Positions 60,822-64,000 of a stretch of DNA of 64,000 nt are shown here, piece after piece; position 1 is the stretch's first letter; every line of letters starts with the position of its first letter. A model generated the notes under the pieces. It was given only the letters and a program-made list of their open reading frames with translations, did no database searches and was not told the DNA's origin. Origin of the DNA: Hydractinia symbiolongicarpus (taxonomy: Eukaryota > Cnidaria > Hydrozoa > Anthoathecata > Hydractiniidae); assembly GCF_029227915.1 (NCBI RefSeq), contig NC_079885.1:29639001-29703000 (forward strand), read 5' to 3'. Made by a program: the position numbers and the translations under genes.

Positions 60822-62039
60822 TGAGACTTGTAGTTTTCAAAAATGTTTTCATTTTTAGTGAGGACATTAATGAAAGAGGTTTAATCGCCGGCAAACGAAA
60901 ACCCACGATTTCCCGTAAATCCCGGGCTTGGTCCGTATAGTCGAATGTATACAAAGAAAGTACCCAGGGAGTAAACTCATTTCCCGAACGTTTTTTTAAA
61001 TTATTTTTTCACCACTAAAACGCACGAGATTTGTAGTTTTCAAAAATGTTTTCATTTTTGATGAGACGCTTAATGAAAGGGGTTTAATCGCCGGCAAACG
61101 AAAACCCGCGATTTCCCGTAAATCCCGGGCTTGGCCCGTATAGTCGAATGTATACAAAGAAAGTACCCTGTGAGTAAACTCATTTCCAGAACGATTTTTT
61201 AAATTATTTTTTCACCACTAAAACGTATGAAACTTGTAGTTTTCAAAAATGTTTTCATTTTTGATGAAACGCTTAATGAAAGGGGTTTAATCGCCGGCAA
61301 ACGAAAACCCGCGATTTCCCGTAAATCCCGGGCTTGGCCCGTATAGTCGAATGTATACAAAGAAAGCACCCTGTGAGTAAACTCATTTCCAGAACGATTT
61401 TTTAAGTTAGTTTTTCACCACTAAAACGCATAAGACTTGTAGTTTTCAAAAATGTTTTTATTTTTGATGAGACGCTGAATAAAAGAAGTTTAATCGCCGT
61501 CAAACAAAAACCCGCGATTTCCCGTAAATCCCGGGCTTGGCCCGTATAGTCAAAAGTATGTAAAGAAAGTACCCAGGGAGTAAACTCATTTCCCGAACGA
61601 TTTTTTAAATTATTTTTTCACCACTAAAACGCACGAGATTTGTAGTTTTCAAAAATGTTTTCATTTTTGATGAGACGCTTAGTGAAACGGGTTTAATCGC
61701 CGGCAAACGAAAACCCGCGATTTCCCGTAAATCCCGGGCTTGGCCCGTATAGTCGAATGTATACAAAGAAAGTACCCTGTGAGTAAACTCATTTCCCCAA
61801 CGATTTTTTAAATTATTTTTTCACCACTAAAACGCATAAGACTTGTTGTTTTCAAAAATGTTTTCATTTTTGATGAGACGCTTAATAAAAGAAGTTTAAT
61901 CGCCAGCAAACGAAAACCCGCGATTTCCCGTAAATCCCGGGCTTGGCCCGTATAGTCGAATGTATACAAAGAAAGCACCCTGTGAGTAAACTCATTTCCA
62001 GAACGATTTTTTAAGTTAGTTTTTCACCACTAAAACGCA
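60822..62039 (+). repeat. 8-monomer tandem repeat, copy 2 truncated after six: q p m i j k
   Basis: It matches copy 1 at 1,624 bp through q p m i j k, including CAAACAAAAACC and GTATGTAAAG in i. k at 61,837 then takes an m-type ending (ATCGCCAGC, CGAATG, GAAAGCACCC, TTTAAGTTAG) instead of GAAGGTACCC. The block leaves the l position and passes to an i/j hybrid. Confidence 0.86.
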
Positions 62040-64000
62040 TAAGACTTGTAGTTTTCAAAAATGTTTTCATTTTTGATGAGACGCTTAGTGAAACGGGTTT
62101 AATCGCCGGCGAACGAAAACCCGCGATTTCCCGTAAATCCCGGGCTTGGCCCGTATAGTCGAATGTATACAAAGAAAGTACCCTGTGAGTAAACTCATTT
62201 CCCCAACGATTTTTTAAATTATTTTTTCACCACTAAAACGCAGAAGACTTGTTGTTTTGAAAAATGTTTTCATTTTTGATGAGACGCTTAGTGAAACGGG
62301 TTTAATCGCCGGCAAACGAAAACCCGCGATTTCCCGTAAATCCTGGGCTTGGCCCGTATAGTCGAAAAACAAAGTACCCAGGGAGTAAACTCATTTTCCG
62401 AACGATTTTTTAAATTATTTTTGCATCACTACAACGCATGAGACCTGTGGTTTTTAAAAATGTTTCCATTTTTGATGAGACGCTGAATAAAAGAAGTCTA
62501 ATCGCCGGCAAACGAAAACCAGCGATTTCCCGTAAATCCCGGACTCGGCGCGTATAGTCAAAAGTATACAAAGAAAGTACCCAGGGAGTAAACTCTTTTC
62601 CCGAACGATTTTTTAAATTATTTTTTCACCACTAAAACGCACGAGATTTGTAGTTTTCAAAAATGTTTTCATTTTTGATGAGACGCTTAATGAAAGTTTT
62701 TTAATCGCCGGCAAACGAAAACCCGCGATTTCCCGTAAATCCCGGGCTTGGCCCGTATAGTCGAATGTATACAAAGAAAGTACCCTGTGAGTAAACTCAT
62801 TTCCAGAACGATTTTTTAAATTATTTTTTCACCACTAAAACGCATAAGACTTGTTGTTTTCAAAAATGTTTTCATTTTTGATGAGACGCTTTGTGAAACG
62901 GGTTTAATCGCCGGCAAACGAAAACCCGCGATTTCCCGTAAATCCTGGGCTTGGCCCGTATAGTCGAATGTATACAAAGAAAGCACCCTGTGAGTAAACT
63001 CATTTCAAGAACGATTTTTTAAGTTAGTTTTTCACCATAAAAACGCATAAGACTTGTAGTTTTCAAAAATGTTTTCATTTTTGTTGAGACGCTGAATAAA
63101 AGAAGTTTAATCGCCGTCAAACGAAAACCTGCAATTTCCCGTAAATCCCGGGCTTGGCCCGTATAGTCAAAAGTATGCAAAGAAAGTACCCAGGGAGTAA
63201 ACTCATTTCCCCAACGATTTTTTAAATTATTTTTTCACCACTAAAACGCAGAAGACTTGTTGTTTTGAAAAATGTTTTCATTTTTGATGAGACGCTTAGT
63301 GAAACGGGTTTAATCGCCGGCAAACGAAAACCCGCGATTTCCCGTAAATCCTGGGCTTGGCCCGTATAGTCGAAAAACAAAGTACCCAGGGAGTAAACTC
63401 ATTTTCCGAACGATTTTTTAAATTATTTTTGCATCACTACAACGCATGAGACCTATGGTTTTTAAAAATGTTTCCATTTTTGATGAGACGCTGAATAAAA
63501 GAAGTCTAATCGCCGGCAAACGAAAACCAGCGATTTCCCGTAAATCCCGGACTCGGCGCGTATAGTCAAAAGTATACAAAGAAAGTACCCAGGGAGTAAA
63601 CTCTTTTCCCGAACGATTTTTTAAATTATTTTTTCACCACTAAAACGCACGAGATTTGTAGTTTTCAAAAATGTTTTCATTTTTGATGAGACGCTTAATG
63701 AAAGTTTTTTAATCGCCGGCAAACGAAAACCCGCGATTTCCCGTAAATCCCGGGCTTGGCCCGTATAGTCGAATGTATACAAAGAAAGTACCCTGTGAGT
63801 AAACTCATTTCCAGAACGATTTTTTAAATTATTTTTTCACCACTAAAACGCATAAGACTTGTTGTTTTCAAAAATGTTTTCATTTTTGATGAGACGCTTA
63901 GTGAAACGGGTTTAATCGCCGGCAAACGAAAACCCGCGATTTCCCGTAAATCCTGGGCTTGGCCCGTATAGTCGAATGTATACAAAGAAAGCACCCTGTG
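62040..64000 (+). repeat. Right edge: i/j r s t k i, then r s t k (cut)
   Basis: This is a second home of the r-s-t block, about 8.7 kb from the first. r at 62,243 and 63,251 both have the 7-bp deletion (GTCGAAAAACAAAG near 62,361 and 63,369), giving a 1,008-bp period. The monomer at 62,040 starts as i (ATAAGACTTGTAG) and continues as j (GCTTAGTGAAACGGG, GGCGAACG). i at 63,048 ends like j (CATTTCCCCAACG) and goes straight to r. Private: CACCATAAAAACGC and GCTTTGTGAAACGGG. The window ends within a k/m-type monomer at GCACCCTGTG. Confidence 0.87.

Larger units (their letters stand above)
1..64000 (+). repeat. Satellite array, ~203-bp monomer, about 316 head-to-tail copies
   Basis: Every part of the window can be read as a copy of the same unit. 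The anchor t(g/a)agact recurs at 8, 211, 413, 615, 818, 1021, 1224, 1427 and so on to 63,853, almost always 201-204 bp apart. All copies face the same way, and no stretch of unrelated sequence interrupts them. A typical monomer is about 38% GC and bipartite: an A/T-rich part with T6-AAATTA-T6 tracts and a GC-rich core rich in CpG. Length classes follow specific indels: 203 is standard, 202 comes from GATTTCCG for GATTTCCCG or GAATTTAA for GAAGTTTAA, 204 from AGGGAATAAAAC, and 196 from a 7-bp loss. Tandem satellites of this size are known components of centromeric and heterochromatic DNA; that role here is inferred. I do not recognise the family by name. Confidence 0.97.

Noticed and set aside
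1195-60940. Many 62-106 codon open frames on both strands, repeated at HOR intervals
   Set aside because: They are monomer-derived, overlap on opposite strands, begin at TTG or GTG in nearly all cases, shift frame every 203 bp and encode the same meaningless peptide from each copy. No domain, signal peptide or independent coding signal is visible.
1-64000. CRISPR-like array
   Set aside because: The repeated unit is about 203 bp with no short constant repeat separated by unique spacers. All parts of the unit are repeated, and no cas genes are present.
1-64000. Primate alpha satellite or another CENP-B-box satellite
   Set aside because: The period is 203 rather than 171 bp and the sequence does not resemble alphoid DNA. 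I looked for a CENP-B box (NTTCGNNNNANNCGGGN) on both strands of the monomer; TTTCGTTTGCCGGCGA on the minus strand is the nearest and lacks the required A and CGGG.
1-64000. rDNA, 5S rRNA, tRNA or histone gene cluster
   Set aside because: No conserved rRNA stretches, no tRNA A/B boxes in cloverleaf context and no coding frame. The unit is too short and too A/T-rich in one third.
1-64000. Transposable element with long terminal or inverted repeats
   Set aside because: No terminal inverted repeats, target-site duplications, poly(A) tail or reverse transcriptase, integrase or transposase frame. The only long repeats are the satellite HORs.
1-64000. Telomeric or subtelomeric short repeats
   Set aside because: No runs of TTAGGG, TTAGG, TTTAGGG or similar short telomere units were seen in any part of the window.

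Overview
The window is one uninterrupted block of eukaryotic satellite DNA. It holds about 316 head-to-tail copies of a roughly 203-bp monomer, all in the same orientation. It begins and ends inside a monomer, so neither array edge is present. I find no convincing protein gene, RNA gene, transposon, CRISPR array or unique sequence. The short open frames that can be read on both strands are by-products of the repeat. The organism cannot be named from this sequence. The long satellite with higher-order organisation points to a eukaryotic (peri)centromeric or other heterochromatic block. A hand count of one typical monomer gives about 38% GC and 13 CpGs where about 7 are expected by chance. That argues against a genome with heavy germline CpG methylation (vertebrate, most plants) and fits an invertebrate such as an arthropod. 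This last step is inference.

Monomer anatomy, counting from the conserved t(g/a)agact start: an A/T-rich stretch with a 9-bp dyad; the AATAAA-containing GCTGAATAAAAG box or its alternative GCTTAATGAAAG; a GC-rich core (GCCGGC, CCCGCGATTTCCCG, then GGACTCGGCCC or GGGCTTGGCCC); the GTATAC box preceded by CAAAA or CGAAT; CAGGGAG or CTGTGAG; and a T-tract-rich tail (GATTTTTTAAATTATTTTTTC) ending at CACCACTAAAACGCA. Private substitutions and 1-bp indels let monomers be typed by eye. The typing shows that the array is a mosaic of higher-order repeats (HORs).

Layout. Domain I (1-14,600) has a 13-type HOR, A to M, in six full, expanded or truncated versions with very few differences between copies. 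Domain II (14,601-20,079) has short local amplifications: a 4-mer x2 and a 3-mer x3. Domain III (20,080-40,358) has a 10-monomer HOR as two tandem copies at 20.1-24.1 kb and again as two tandem copies at 30.8-34.9 kb. Between and after these lie a 4-mer, a 7-mer, runs of a 202-bp deletion monomer and a further 4-mer. Domain IV (40,359-47,839) holds more diverged monomers with a 7-monomer HOR (b to h) in three copies. Domain V (47,840-64,000) is built on the order i-j-k-l-m, with inserted blocks n-o-p, q-p and r-s-t and larger tandem duplications of 6, 8 and 9 monomers. Letters are my own labels and follow the diagnostic variants given in each entry.

The pattern is what unequal crossing-over or replication-based amplification in register with the monomer would leave: whole-monomer gains and losses, hybrid monomers at junctions, and nested tandem duplications of different size and age. 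All boundaries were placed by hand on the t(g/a)agact anchor and may be off by a few bases.
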